From an uncultured Mycoplasmataceae bacterium (GTDB lineage Bacteria > Bacillota_I > Bacilli_A > Mycoplasmatales > Hepatoplasmataceae), in the NCBI GenBank assembly GCA_947313745.1, contig CAMZNG010000020.1:1-37620 (forward strand): a DNA stretch of 37,620 bases, given 5' to 3'. Each line of letters starts with the position of its first letter. The first letter of the stretch is position 1. The position numbers and the translations under genes are program-made. Below, one piece after another: positions 8,582 through 17,971 of this stretch. Below the pieces are notes generated by a model. The model did no database searches. It saw nothing but the letters and a program-made list of their open reading frames with translations, and was not told the origin of the DNA.

Positions 8582-10348
8582 ATGAATGAAGAAAACAATT
8601 TAAAAAATAAAAATAAATTTAGTGGTGTACCACCACTATATACCTTTGCTTTAGGTGGACTTGGTGAAGTTGGAAAAAATATGTATATTGTGGAACAAGG
8701 AAACGAAATATGAATAATGGATTCAGGAATTAAGTTTGCTTCGGATAGAGTATCAGTTGAAGGAATAATACCATCATTTGATTACTTAATTAAAAATCAA
8801 AAAAGAATAAAAGGATTGATAATCACTCATGGTCATGAAGATCATATTGGTTCTATCCCCCATTTACTTAATGTTGTTGATATACCAAATATTTATGCAG
8901 GAAAAATAGCTATAGGCCTAATTCTTAATAAGATAAGAGAAAGAGGAGTAAAAAGACCGAAGATTAATGTTATTAATAATAAATATTACATTAAAACATT
9001 AAACTTTGAAATTACATTCTTTAATGTTAATCACTCTATTCCTGATTGTTATGGTGTAGTATTTAAATCAAAACATGGTTTATTAGTTAACACTGGTGAT
9101 TTTAAATTTGATTTAACCCCTGTTGGAACAAAGGCTGACCTTAATAAAATGGCTGAACTTGGACAAAGAGGCGTTGATTTAATGCTATCTGATTCAACAA
9201 ATTCAGGAGTAGAGAAATTCTCTAATTCTGAAATGGATGTTAGAGAAGCTCTTGATGAAATTATAGAAAATACAAAAGGAAGAATTGTTGTTGCAACATT
9301 TGCATCAAATGTTTATAGAGTTAGAGAAATTATTAATGCTGCTGTTAGACACAAAAGAAAAATTGTTGTTAATGGGTACTCAATGGATAAAGTTGTTGAT
9401 ATTGCAAGAAGAATTAAGTATATTAATGTTCCTGAAGATTTATTTATGAATTTAAAAGAACTTAAAAGATATGATGGAAACGATGTTTTAATTATTTCTA
9501 CTGGTACTCAAGGAGAACCAAATGCTGGTATTTCAAAAATGGCAAATGGAAAACATAAAGAAATTAAATTGAGAAAGGGAGATACAATTATATTTGCATC
9601 TTCAGCAATCCCAGGAAATTATGAAGCAGTTGAATCAATAAATAACAAACTAGTTAAATTAGGAATAAATGTTATTAATAATAAATCAGTTCCTTTAATA
9701 CATGCTTCAGGACATGGTGGAAGACAAGAACAATTATTAATGTTTAACTTTATTAGACCAAGATACTTCTTCCCTGTCCACGGTGAAACTGCTATGCAAG
9801 TAAGACATGGTAAGACTGCAGTAAAAACAGGAATAAATAAAAATAATATTTTTATCCTTTCAAATGGTCAAAGACTAAAAATGGAAAATAAAGTAGTTAC
9901 TCTTGCAGGATCAGTTCATGCAGAAAATATATATATTGATGATACAAATCTTAAGGGACAATCATTTAAAGTCATTGAAAACAGAGATAAAATGTCTGAA
10001 CATGGTATTGTTACAATCGCAATCGGAATTAATGCAATGGAAAATAAAATAATCACGAAAGCAAAAGTTGAAATTTTAGGAGTATTCCATAAAAAATCTA
10101 ATATGAATATAATTGAAAAGATTGAAGAATCAATAATTAAAAATATTAATAATTATTATAACTCAGATAATAAAGTGTCTTTCTCTGGAATTAAAGAAAT
10201 AATAATCGAAACAGGAAAAGTAATTATGTTTGAAGAAAGAAGAATCTCCCCTATTATTATTCCTATTGTTTTAAATGATGATAACAATATTGAAAAGAGT
10301 AATTTAAATAAAAGAATGAATGGTAAAAAAACCAAAAATGAAAAATAA
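8582..10348 (+). CDS. rnj: Ribonuclease J
   Basis: The 588-residue metallo-beta-lactamase/beta-CASP nuclease has 5'-3' exo- and endonuclease activity in mRNA decay and rRNA maturation. The start at 8582 has AAGGAT upstream and lies before an in-frame TGA (Trp in NEIWIMDSG). Motifs: FALGGLGEVGKNMY, DSGIKF, the zinc site HGHEDH at 83-88, NTGDFKFD, SDSTN, the beta-CASP segment ISTGTQGEPNAG, HASGHGG and FFPVHGE, followed by the RNase J C-terminal domain. The last 29 bases overlap the first candidate start of trpS. J1 and J2 cannot be separated without alignment. Confidence 0.95.
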
Positions 10349-11342
10349 AAAAGAAAGAATTGTTACAGGAATTACAGCAACTGGGAAATTAACCCTTGGG
10401 AATTACATTGGAGCTATAAAAAATTTAATCGAATATCAAAACTCTAATAATTATGATATCTATATGTTTGTCGCTGATTTACATGCCCTATCATTACCAA
10501 TAGATCCTGATGAATTAAGAAAAAACATTAAGGAACAATTATCGTTATATATTGCTTGTGGAATTGATTATAAGAAAACAAAATTGTTTAAGCAATCAGA
10601 AATCATTGGACATTCAGATATATTCTATTATTTAACAGTAATATCTAATGAAGGTCAATTGAAAAGAATGACACAATATAAAGATAAAGCACAAAAAAAC
10701 GCAAATAAAACAGAGCAAATTCCCCTAGGGTTATTAATGTATCCTATTCTAATGGCTGGAGATATATTAATTTATAATGCTGATGGTGTTATTGTTGGAC
10801 AAGATCAAAAACAACATTTAGAATTAACAAGAGATCTTGCAGAAAGATTACTAAAAAAATATAAGGTTGATATTAAAATACCTAATCCCATAATTGCAAA
10901 AGAAGGTGCAAAAATAATGGCATTGAAAACACCAACAAAAAAAATGTCTAAATCAGATAAAGATATTGGTGAAACTATTTTCTTATTAGATGATGAGGAA
11001 ACAATTAGAAAGAAAATAAAAACTTCATTAACTGATTCAGAAAATAAAGTATATTATGATATAGAAAAAAAACCTGGAGTTTCAAATCTTATTACAATAT
11101 ATTCTTCAATAAAAAATATATCAATTAAAGAAGCATCAGAATCCCTTAAAGATGAGAACTATAAAAACTTTAAAGAAATTATTGCAAACGAAATAATCAA
11201 GTTGCTAAAACCAATTCAAGATAAATACTTTTCCTTAAAAGAAAAAGATATTGATGAAGCAATAAATTATAATAAAAAGGAAATTCAGTCAACTGCTAAT
11301 GAAATGATTGAAAAAATAAAGAAAGGGTTTGGATTAAATTAA
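10320..11342 (+). CDS. trpS: Tryptophanyl-tRNA synthetase (itself free of Trp)
   Basis: This class I synthetase charges tRNA-Trp. Here that includes the UGA-reading tRNA-Trp(UCA) encoded in the same window. The product is 340 residues from 10320, or 334 from Met7 at 10338; the latter gives the family-like start MKNKKERIVTGI and is the likelier one. Motifs: TGKLTLGNYIGA (HIGH-type), VADLHALSLP, the tryptophan/ATP site YPILMAGDILIYNAD, VGQDQKQHLE, and KKMSKS. The frame contains neither UGA nor UGG, so the enzyme has no tryptophan. The start overlaps the end of RNase J, implying coupling, and the HAD gene starts directly after the stop. Confidence 0.96.
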   Translation: MVKKPKMKNKKERIVTGITATGKLTLGNYIGAIKNLIEYQNSNNYDIYMFVADLHALSLPIDPDELRKNIKEQLSLYIACGIDYKKTKLFKQSEIIGHSDIFYYLTVISNEGQLKRMTQYKDKAQKNANKTEQIPLGLLMYPILMAGDILIYNADGVIVGQDQKQHLELTRDLAERLLKKYKVDIKIPNPIIAKEGAKIMALKTPTKKMSKSDKDIGETIFLLDDEETIRKKIKTSLTDSENKVYYDIEKKPGVSNLITIYSSIKNISIKEASESLKDENYKNFKEIIANEIIKLLKPIQDKYFSLKEKDIDEAINYNKKEIQSTANEMIEKIKKGFGLN

Positions 11343-12200
11343 ATGAAAAATGAAAAATGATTAATAACTATTGATTTAGATGGAACTTTTTTAAACACGG
11401 GGAAACCAGGAAAAGCTAACTACTCTTTTAGTGATTACAATGCTAAAATTATTAAAAAAGTTATTTCAAAAGGACATGAGGTTTCAATAATTACTGGAAG
11501 ACCTTGAAGAGATGCTAAAGTAATTTATGAAAAATTAGGACTTAAATCTATTATAGGTAATTATAATGGTGCGCATATACATAACCCTAATAATGAAGAA
11601 TTTGTTGATTTAACTTTCTCTATCAATCAAAACATTTTGAATGATGTATTAAAAGAAAAGGAACTTAGTAAAATGACTAATTCAATCGTTGTTGAAACAC
11701 TAGAAAAAATTTATGTTTCAAAAAGTGGAAGCGAGATGTTTTTAGAAAGAATTAGTGCTTCACAAGTTAATAACTGCGAATGAAAAGTTGGTGAAAGACT
11801 TCCTATGAATCCACAAGCAGTATATATAAGTCTTGATTATAAAAAGCATGACCCTTTCATTGCCTTACAAATATTGAAAAGAAAATATGGAGATTCATTG
11901 TTCTTTAGACTTTGAGACGAAAGAGATAATGGATGAATGTTAATGGAAATAAATCAAAAAGGATCAAATAAAGGAACTGCTTTGAAATATATAGCCTCTT
12001 ATTATAATATTCCTCTTTCAAATACAATTGCATTTGGAGATGGATTAAATGACAAGGAAATGTTAACACAATCTTCAATTGGTGTCGCAATGAAAAATGC
12101 AAAAGGAACTGTAAAAACATATGCAAGTGATACTACAGATTTTACAAATGATGATTCTGGAGTTGGAAAATACTTAAAAGATTTCTTCGATTTAAAATAA
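11343..12200 (+). CDS. Cof-type HAD-superfamily hydrolase
   Basis: The 285-residue protein begins right after the trpS stop. It carries HAD motif I, DLDGT, at 11-15, motif II in SIITGRPW, a conserved Lys near NQKGSNKGTAL, and motif IV, FGDGLNDKEML, near the C terminus. Five or more Trp residues are TGA codons. The type C2B cap between motifs I and III marks the Cof/YidA group, which dephosphorylates sugar phosphates, nucleotides or pyridoxal phosphate. The exact substrate cannot be read from the sequence. Adjacency with trpS recalls the M. genitalium arrangement. A strong terminator follows 7 nt after the stop. Confidence 0.92.
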
Positions 12201-12207
12201 ACAATGT

Positions 12208-12242
12208 AAAAAAACCAATGAGTATATATCATTGGTTTTTTT
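12208..12242. terminator. Bidirectional Rho-independent terminator
   Basis: AAAAAAACCAATGA (12208-12221) pairs with TCATTGGTTTTTTT (12229-12242) around a 7-nt loop. T-runs occur after the stem in both directions. It serves the HAD hydrolase gene ending at 12200 on the plus strand and tyrS ending at 12246 on the minus strand. Confidence 0.9.
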
Positions 12243-12245
12243 ATA

Positions 12246-13490
12246 TTATTTATGTACAATAACCTTATTTTTTTTACCAATATTAATAAAGGCAACATTA
12301 TTTAAAATAAATTGTTCTTTTAATTTTAAGTTTTCATCAATTACTTTTTCACCATTTATTTTTATACATCCATTTTTTAAAAATTCTCTATATTCTCTTC
12401 TAGATTTAACTTTTTCTTCTTCTATTAAGAGATCCATTAGTGAAATGTCCTTATTTTTTATTGATGGGAGCATTTCTAAGGTCTTTTTAAATTTGTTTGG
12501 GATAAGAGTATATTTTTCTTCGAAAAGAAGCTTAGACAGCTCTACACACTCATCAAACTCTTTTTCAGAATGAATAAGTGAAATGAACCTTTTTGAAAGT
12601 TCCTTATTTATTAACTTATCCTTTCTGTTTGCATGACATAGTTTAATAATCCCATCATAATCCTCTTTGCTTATATCAGTTACTTGTCTTAATAGTTTTT
12701 CTGCTAGTTCATCAGAAACATTAAGAAAGTATTGATAAATTTCATAAGGAGATGTTTTTTCTTTGCTTAATCAAATTGGTTTTCCTTGAGTCTTCCCTAT
12801 TTTATTTCCATTTTCATCTGTTAATAAATTTATTGTCATTCCACAAGCATTTGTTTCTGTTCCTTCAAGCTTTCTAATCAAATCAATTCCAGCAACGATG
12901 TTTCCTCATTGATCTGACCCTCCTAATTGTAGTTGAACTTTTTCTTCTCTAAAGAGAGTTAAGAAATCAATTGCTTGAAATAATTGATATGAAAATTCTG
13001 TATATGAAATTCCGTTGCAAATTCTATTTTTAACAGAGTCTTTAGAAAGCATTGTATTGACATTGAAATGCTTTCCATATTTTTGATATAAATCTATGAT
13101 TGACATAGATTCATATATTTTAGTATTATCAATTATTTTTGCATTTTTTATATTTTGTTTTTTTAAAATATTTTTTATTTGAATTGTTATTTTATTAACA
13201 TTTTCTTTTATTGTTTTTTTGTCAACAACTTCCCTCTCAGAGTTTCTTCCTGAAGGATCTCCAATCATTCCAGTAAATCCTCCAATTACAATTACAGGAT
13301 TTAACCCATGGTTGTTAAGTATTTTTGATAAATTTAAACTAAGAAAATGACCTAAGTGTATAGAGTCTGATGTAGGATCAATCCCAATATAAAATTTTCC
13401 TTTTTCTTGAACAACTTTAGATATTGATTCTTTGTTTGTTATATCTTTATATAAACCTCTTCATTCAAGATCATTTAATAATTCTTTCAT
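12246..13490 (-). CDS. tyrS: Tyrosyl-tRNA synthetase
   Basis: The 414-residue class I synthetase attaches Tyr to tRNA-Tyr. The start MKELLNDLEWRGLYKDIT (TGA as Trp10) is typical of TyrRS. Motifs: YIGIDPTSDSIHLGH (HIGH-type HLGH), GGFTGMIGDPSGR, YTEFSYQLFQAIDFL, QLGGSDQWGN, and KIGKTQGKPIWL, the TyrRS counterpart of KMSKS. The C-terminal S4-like RNA-binding domain spans about the last 70 residues (EKVKSRREYREFLKNG). TGA codons split the frame repeatedly. It is the last gene of the block and ends 3 nt before the shared terminator. Confidence 0.95.
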
Positions 13491-13492
13491 TT

Positions 13493-13843
13493 TTATTTAT
13501 CAAGTACTTTCTTGTTGCTTTCTTGTTTTAATAAGTTAGCAGTTATTTTTATCATTGAATCTTCAACAAAAACTATTTTTTCATTAAAATCATCAATTGT
13601 TGATATTTCATCTACAATCTTTGATAATTCATTAATAAATGCATCTACATTTATTTTTATTGCATCCGAATCAAAACCTTCAATCCCGATTACAGTTTCT
13701 ATTAAAAAATCTTTGATTGAATCAATTCATCTCGAAGTTTTTTTAATTAAATCTTCCATTATATCTTCAAATGAATTAAATTTTAAATTTGAAATAATAT
13801 AACCTGTTAATAATCCAGCAATGGTAAACATTAATCCTCTCAT
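13493..13843 (-). CDS. Small membrane-anchored protein, YtxH-like in context
   Basis: This 116-residue product starts MRGLMFTIAGLLTGYIIS with AAGGAAG upstream. The first 19 residues form a short glycine-containing hydrophobic segment that probably anchors it in the membrane. The rest is an acidic, helical cytoplasmic region (FEDIMEDLIKKTSRWIDSI ...) with one TGA-encoded Trp. YtxH proteins share this plan of a hydrophobic start with GLxxGxxxG followed by an amphipathic coiled region. The gene directly follows a DUF948/YtxG-like gene, and ytxG and ytxH are neighbours in Bacillus. Sequence similarity itself is weak, so the family name rests largely on layout. Function is unknown. tyrS follows 2 nt later. 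Confidence 0.6.
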
Positions 13844-13861
13844 AATCTTCCTTTGCTACTC

Positions 13862-14335
13862 TTATTTTTTTACAACTTTTTTCTTTGTTGTTTCTTTCTT
13901 GGTATTTTTTTTAACTGATTTTTTTGTTGCCGATGATTTTGAAGGTTTCTTTTTATCTAAAGCTTCTCTTTCTTCAACACCTGTTTTTATTTTTTCTGTA
14001 ATTGAATATATATAGTTTTTATTTTCTGCTAATAATTTAATCGCAGATTTGAAACCATTTTGTGTAACTGCATCAAGTGATAATAAATAATTTGAAACTT
14101 TATTTACTGTTTCAACAGTAACATTTAATGATTCAGATTTATAAGTTAAATCTTCAATTAAATAGTCAACCTTTTTCAAAACAATGGTTCTTCTTCTTAA
14201 AGAAAAAATTAAATATAGAGTTGCAATTGATAATAGTAATAATAAAATTATTCCAGTAACAACTAAAAAAATCAGAACTGATTCTGGTATTTGATTTGAT
14301 GTTCCTGTTATTTTAATTAAGTTAGTATTGTTCAT
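13862..14335 (-). CDS. DUF948/YtxG-like membrane protein with Lys-rich tail
   Basis: The 157-residue protein starts MNNTNLIKITG, with TAGGAGA (the TAG is the stop of the M42 gene) as ribosome-binding site. One transmembrane helix spans about residues 20-43 (LIFLVVTGIILLLLLSIATL). It is followed by RRRT and a helix of about 60 residues, as in DUF948 proteins such as YtxG. The last 35 residues are almost only Lys, Thr, Ser and Val (KKKPSKSSATKKS ... TTKKKVVKK), like the tails of histone H1-like or ribosomal proteins. The tail could bind nucleic acid or acidic lipid from the cytoplasmic face; this is inference. It is followed by the YtxH-like gene. Confidence 0.65.
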   Translation of the reverse strand: MNNTNLIKITGTSNQIPESVLIFLVVTGIILLLLLSIATLYLIFSLRRRTIVLKKVDYLIEDLTYKSESLNVTVETVNKVSNYLLSLDAVTQNGFKSAIKLLAENKNYIYSITEKIKTGVEEREALDKKKPSKSSATKKSVKKNTKKETTKKKVVKK

Positions 14336-14344
14336 TATTTTCTC

Positions 14345-15406
14345 CTATTTAAATTTTACTATTTTATTGCTATTTAAATCACTTAAAATGAATTCTATTA
14401 ATTTTGTAGTTTCTTCATAATCATTTAAATCAAACACTGTAGAACCAGTGTGTAATGATCTCGCAACTATCCCAAGAGGAATAACTGGTCTTCCTTCTTT
14501 TCAAAGATGGATTACACCTGCATTAGTTCCTCCTTTTGAAAAGTAATCTTGATAATTAATTCTTTTAGATTTAATTATTCTTCTAAGATAATCAACAACA
14601 AATTTAGAATAGATTGTTGATGCATCCTTGTGTCTTAACATTGTTCCTTTACCTAATTTTCCATTTGATTCAAATTCTCCACCAGAAAAATCATTTGCAG
14701 GAGAAATATCTATTACAATTGCTAAATCAGGATTAAATTTATATGTTGATGTTCTTGCTCCTCTTAATCCTACTTCTTCTTGAACAGAAGCTCCAATCAT
14801 AATATCATAATCAAATTCATTCTCTGAAATAAATTTCATTGTATCAACAACCATTGATACTCCTACTCTATTATCTGCAGCCTTTGTTATTACTCTATTG
14901 CCATTTATCTCTGTTTTAGTATCAAAGGTAATTTGATCACCAATCTTTATACCTCACTTTAAAACTTCTTCTTTAGAAGTTGCTCCTATATCTAAAATCA
15001 TTTTGTCAATTGAAGGAGTTCTTCCAATTCCTTTATGAGAATTAGAGTTAGGAAATAAAACCACTCCTGAAAATGATTTCTTATAATCACCACTTCACAC
15101 TCTTAATCTTTGTGAGTTTAATGATTGATTTCAAATCCCTCCTTGTTCCTCAAATGAAATGAAACCATTTTTATCAATGGCCGAAACAAGAAATCCTATT
15201 TCATCCATATGTGAATCAATCATTAATAATTTTGCATTTTTATTTTTAGATTTCTTTATTCCCCAAACCGAACCAATGTTGTCTCTTTCGATTTCGAATC
15301 CATATTTCTTCATTTGTGTTTTTAATATTTCGGAAATAAAATACTCTCTCCCAGAAATTCCTGGAGCTTCTAATAATTTAGTTAACATGTTTTTATTTAT
15401 TTTCAT
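14345..15406 (-). CDS. M42-family metallo-aminopeptidase (glutamyl aminopeptidase type)
   Basis: The 353-residue peptidase should trim amino acids from peptides in the cytosol, giving amino acids to an auxotrophic cell. Motifs of clan MH family M42: LLEAPGISGREYFI at the N terminus, MIDSHMDEIGFL with metal ligand His66 and Asp68, catalytic Glu in GASVQEEVGLRGA, VIDISPANDF, GGTNAGVIHL and IPLGIVARSLHTGS, which holds the last His ligand. Several Trp residues are TGA, splitting the frame. The ATG at 15406 has only a weak AGG upstream, and TATAAA lies 2 nt before it. The stop TAG is part of the Shine-Dalgarno of the next gene. Substrate preference is not visible. Confidence 0.93.
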
Positions 15407-15460
15407 AATTTATACCTAAACATATTATATAATTTTTTAGTATTTAATAAAGGAGAAATT
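15407..15460. promoter_or_regulatory. Divergent promoter region, M42 peptidase / degV
   Basis: For the plus-strand degV gene, TATAAT at 15428-15433 can serve as the -10 element, and a clear AGGAGA Shine-Dalgarno (15451-15456) precedes the ATG at 15461. For the minus-strand peptidase only TATAAA (15409-15414) close to the start is seen. Convincing -35 hexamers are not visible on either strand, which is usual in mollicutes. Confidence 0.5.
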
Positions 15461-16354
15461 ATGGGAAAAATAGGATTAGTTATTGATTCGACTTCTAGCA
15501 TCGATTTAAAAGAAGCAACAAAAAGAGGAATTGGTTATATTCCACTTGTTATTTCAATTGATGGTGTAGATAAAAAAAGTGGGGTCGATATTACAATTGA
15601 TGAACTTTACAAAAGAATGGAAAATAGAGATGTTAAAATATCTACTTCTCTACCATTAGGAGAAGACATTGAAAAAGCATTTGACAATGCATTATTAAAA
15701 TATGAAAAAGTTATATATATAGGTTTAAGTAAAAAGTTTTCAGGAGCACATAATGCTATTGTTAATTTTATAAAACAAGATAAATATGAAGGAAAAGTTT
15801 TTGTATACGATACAAAATGATCTGCTCCTTGAACAGGTTTACATTTAGATGAAATTATTGACTTAACAAAAACAGAGAAAAATGTTGAAGATATATTCAA
15901 GAAACTTGATTTACCTTTACCTTGAATGATTGGATATATGTCTCCAAAGGATACATATTGATTTTATAAAGGCGGAAGAATAACTAGAGTGCAATATTTA
16001 GCTTCTAACTTTTTAAAAGTTTTACCTATATTAACAGTTAAAGATGGAGAAATAGATCAAAAGTCTGTTATCAAAATGAGAACAGTTAAAAAAACAATGA
16101 TAAAAATGTGTGGATTGATGAATGATAAAGTTGATAAACTTAAGGAAATGAAAATCCCCTTTACATTATTATCATTAAAATCTGAAAATGATGAAAATAA
16201 TAAATTAATGATTGAAACAATTATTGAGTTTTTCAAAGTTGAAAAAAAAGATATTATATCATTAGAATTATCAACAGAACAAACGGCTCATCTAGGGCCT
16301 GGATCATTTGGATTATCTCTTTTTGTTCCAATTAAAGGATTGGTGAAAAAATAA
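15461..16354 (+). CDS. DegV family fatty-acid-binding protein (first of a pair)
   Basis: The 297-residue protein has the DegV start MGKIGLVIDSTSSIDL (family DSTSDL). A central segment, VIYIGLSKKFSGAHNAI, matches the LSSGLSGTY region that helps hold the fatty acid, and GRITRVQYLASNFLKVLPILTVKDGEI matches the typical GRIS...LLxIKPIL motif. TGA codes Trp in WSAPW, LPWMIG and YWFYKGG. In firmicutes the homologous FakB proteins present fatty acids to the kinase FakA for phospholipid synthesis. Mollicutes take up host fatty acids, so the same job is likely. AAAGGAGA precedes the ATG. A related gene follows 2 nt after the stop. Confidence 0.92.
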
Positions 16355-16356
16355 TT

Positions 16357-17247
16357 ATGAAAAAAGTATCGTTATTAGTTGACTCCTCAATGGGATTAAC
16401 AAAAAAAGAAGCAAATGAAATAGGTTTAAATTTTGTTCCAATAATAGCAAGTTTAAATGGAAAAGACTATGAATCGGGTATTGATATTGATATGCAATGA
16501 TTAATTGATAACCTAAAGAAAGATAGTGATTTTAAAACTGCTGCTTGTAAGCCTTCTGATCTTATAGAAGCATATAAAAGAGGTTTAAAAGAAAGTGAGC
16601 ATGTTCTTTATGTACCAATATCAAAACATTTATCTTCAACTATTGAAACTGCAAAAATGATTGCAAATGAAGATGAATTTAAAGGTAAGGTTACAGTTTA
16701 TGATTCTGAATTTATCGGACCATGATTATTACAATTTAAAAACTTATTAAAAAATATGATAAGTAAGGATGCTTCGCTAGAAGAATTTAATGAAGTGTTT
16801 GATTCTCAAAAGAATGAAATGATTGGTTGAGTTTGTCCAAAAAACTTAGATAGACTTTATCATTCTGGTAGACTTTCAAGAGCAAAATATCTTTCTGGTT
16901 CCCTATTGAAAATAACACCAATTATTGAAATTAAAAATGGTTCATTAAATAATGGTGAAGTTATTAAGGCTAGATCAAAAGATAAAGCAATTAAAATAAT
17001 TGTTGAAAAAACAATAGAAAGAAAGAAACAACTTGAAGACCTCGGAAAAAATACAAAAGTTGTAGTTGTTACTCTTGGTATTGAAAATGAACTTTATGAT
17101 CAAATGAAGAAAAGTTTTAATGATTATGGAATTAATGAAATATTCTCTCTCTCTCTTCCAACTGAAATTCTTGGACATGTGGGAATTGGTGGAATTGGTG
17201 GGGGATGCATCATCGATATCGGTGAAGAATATAAACCAAAAAAATAA
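16357..17247 (+). CDS. DegV family fatty-acid-binding protein (second of a pair)
   Basis: The 296-residue paralogue of the preceding gene starts MKKVSLLVDSSMGLTKKEA. It has the same layout: VLYVPISKHLSSTIETAKM in the middle, GRLSRAKYLSGSLLKITPIIEIKNG, and the C-terminal TEILGHVGIGGIGGG near where the first copy has TAHLGPGSFG. Trp residues are TGA in MQWLID, GPWLLQ and IGWVCPKN. Tandem DegV copies usually differ in the fatty acid bound (saturated versus unsaturated in FakB1/FakB2); which copy does which cannot be told. A bidirectional terminator follows. Confidence 0.92.
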
Positions 17248-17251
17248 ATAT

Positions 17252-17286
17252 AAAAAATAACAATAAGTAATTATTGTTATTTTTTT
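17252..17286. terminator. Bidirectional Rho-independent terminator
   Basis: AAAAAATAACAATAA (17252-17266) pairs with TTATTGTTATTTTTT (17271-17285) around the loop GTAA. The stem is flanked by A- and T-runs, so it can stop both the degV transcript (plus) and the transcript ending with tRNA-Trp at 17293 (minus). Confidence 0.85.
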
Positions 17287-17292
17287 TATAAA

Positions 17293-17369
17293 TGGCAGGA
17301 GTGACAGGAATCGAACCCGTAACCGATGGTTTTGAAGACCACTGCTCTGCCTAATTGAGCTACACTCCT
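17293..17369 (-). tRNA. trnW: tRNA-Trp (anticodon UCA), reads UGA
   Basis: The minus strand folds as a full cloverleaf. The acceptor AGGAGTG pairs with CACTCCT, with discriminator G and an encoded CCA. The T arm is CGGGTTCGATTCCTG-like, and the anticodon stem GTGGT/ACCAT encloses the loop CTTCAAA, giving anticodon UCA. This is the tRNA that lets mollicutes decode UGA as tryptophan, in line with the many in-frame TGA codons here. It lies 15 nt downstream of acpP, probably at the end of the same transcript. Confidence 0.95.
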
Positions 17370-17384
17370 ATAAATAAATTTAGA

Positions 17385-17606
17385 TTATAACTTTGTTGAA
17401 ACGCTATCGACAATGTCTTTAACTGTTTTTATCTCAAGCAATTTACTATCATCAATAGTAATTTTATATTTCTTTTCAACATCAACCATTAAATCTAATA
17501 AGTCTAGTGAATCTATCCCTAATTCTGATATTTTTGTATCAAGTTTTACATCTATCTTATATTTTGATTTAATGACCTTTTTTACTTCTTCGAATATTTT
17601 TTCCAT
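17385..17606 (-). CDS. acpP: Acyl carrier protein
   Basis: The 73-residue acidic helical protein carries acyl chains on a phosphopantetheine arm. The attachment motif GIDSLDLLDLM is present, with the modified serine at position 33. The surrounding sequence (FEEVKKVIKSKYKID ... KYKITIDDSKLLEIKTVKDIVD) follows the four-helix ACP pattern at the usual length. Mollicutes lack full fatty acid synthesis, so it more likely serves acyl transfer to phospholipids and links to the DegV-based lipid supply in this window. CoaD in the same window helps make the CoA that donates its prosthetic group. The gene starts 2 nt after the preceding stop. Confidence 0.95.
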   Translation of the reverse strand: MEKIFEEVKKVIKSKYKIDVKLDTKISELGIDSLDLLDLMVDVEKKYKITIDDSKLLEIKTVKDIVDSVSTKL

Positions 17607-17608
17607 AA

Positions 17609-17971
17609 TTACATTATACCAATAAAATTATCAATTAATTGAAAGGAATAATTTTTTCTTTGGTTGTTTGCTTTCACTAAAATATCAATATTATTATGAG
17701 AATTCCTTGATGAATAAGTAATATCATCTTTTTTTATCCCTTGTTTTTTTAAAGAGTTTTCAATGTCGTTTTCAAAGGAAAGCATAAATTTTTCTGAATT
17801 AAATTCACCTCTATATCCATTAATAGTTTTATCTAAATTTTCTGTATTTATTACTGGCCAAACGATTTCTTTTTTTCCAATTTTAAAACCACTCAAGAAA
17901 TACATTAATAATGAAATTATTATAGAAATAAGAAATGTAATAATTACAAAAACTTTTGTTTTTTTACTCAT
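17609..17971 (-). CDS. Single-pass membrane protein of unknown function (120 aa)
   Basis: The product begins MSKKTKVFVIITFLISI, with a transmembrane helix at about 7-27 and no lipobox cysteine. About 90 polar residues follow, probably outside the cell or in the membrane-proximal space. I do not recognise a family. AAGGAGATTAATA precedes the ATG, and the start overlaps the end of the 357-residue upstream gene by 8 bp, so the two are translated together and may form a pair. The acyl carrier protein gene follows after 2 nt. It contains only UGG-encoded Trp. Confidence 0.7.
   Translation of the reverse strand: MSKKTKVFVIITFLISIIISLLMYFLSGFKIGKKEIVWPVINTENLDKTINGYRGEFNSEKFMLSFENDIENSLKKQGIKKDDITYSSRNSHNNIDILVKANNQRKNYSFQLIDNFIGIM

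Noticed and set aside
10320-10348. Overlap of RNase J and trpS as a sequencing frameshift.
   Set aside because: Both ends are complete, and an alternative trpS start at 10338 reduces the overlap to an ordinary 11 bp.
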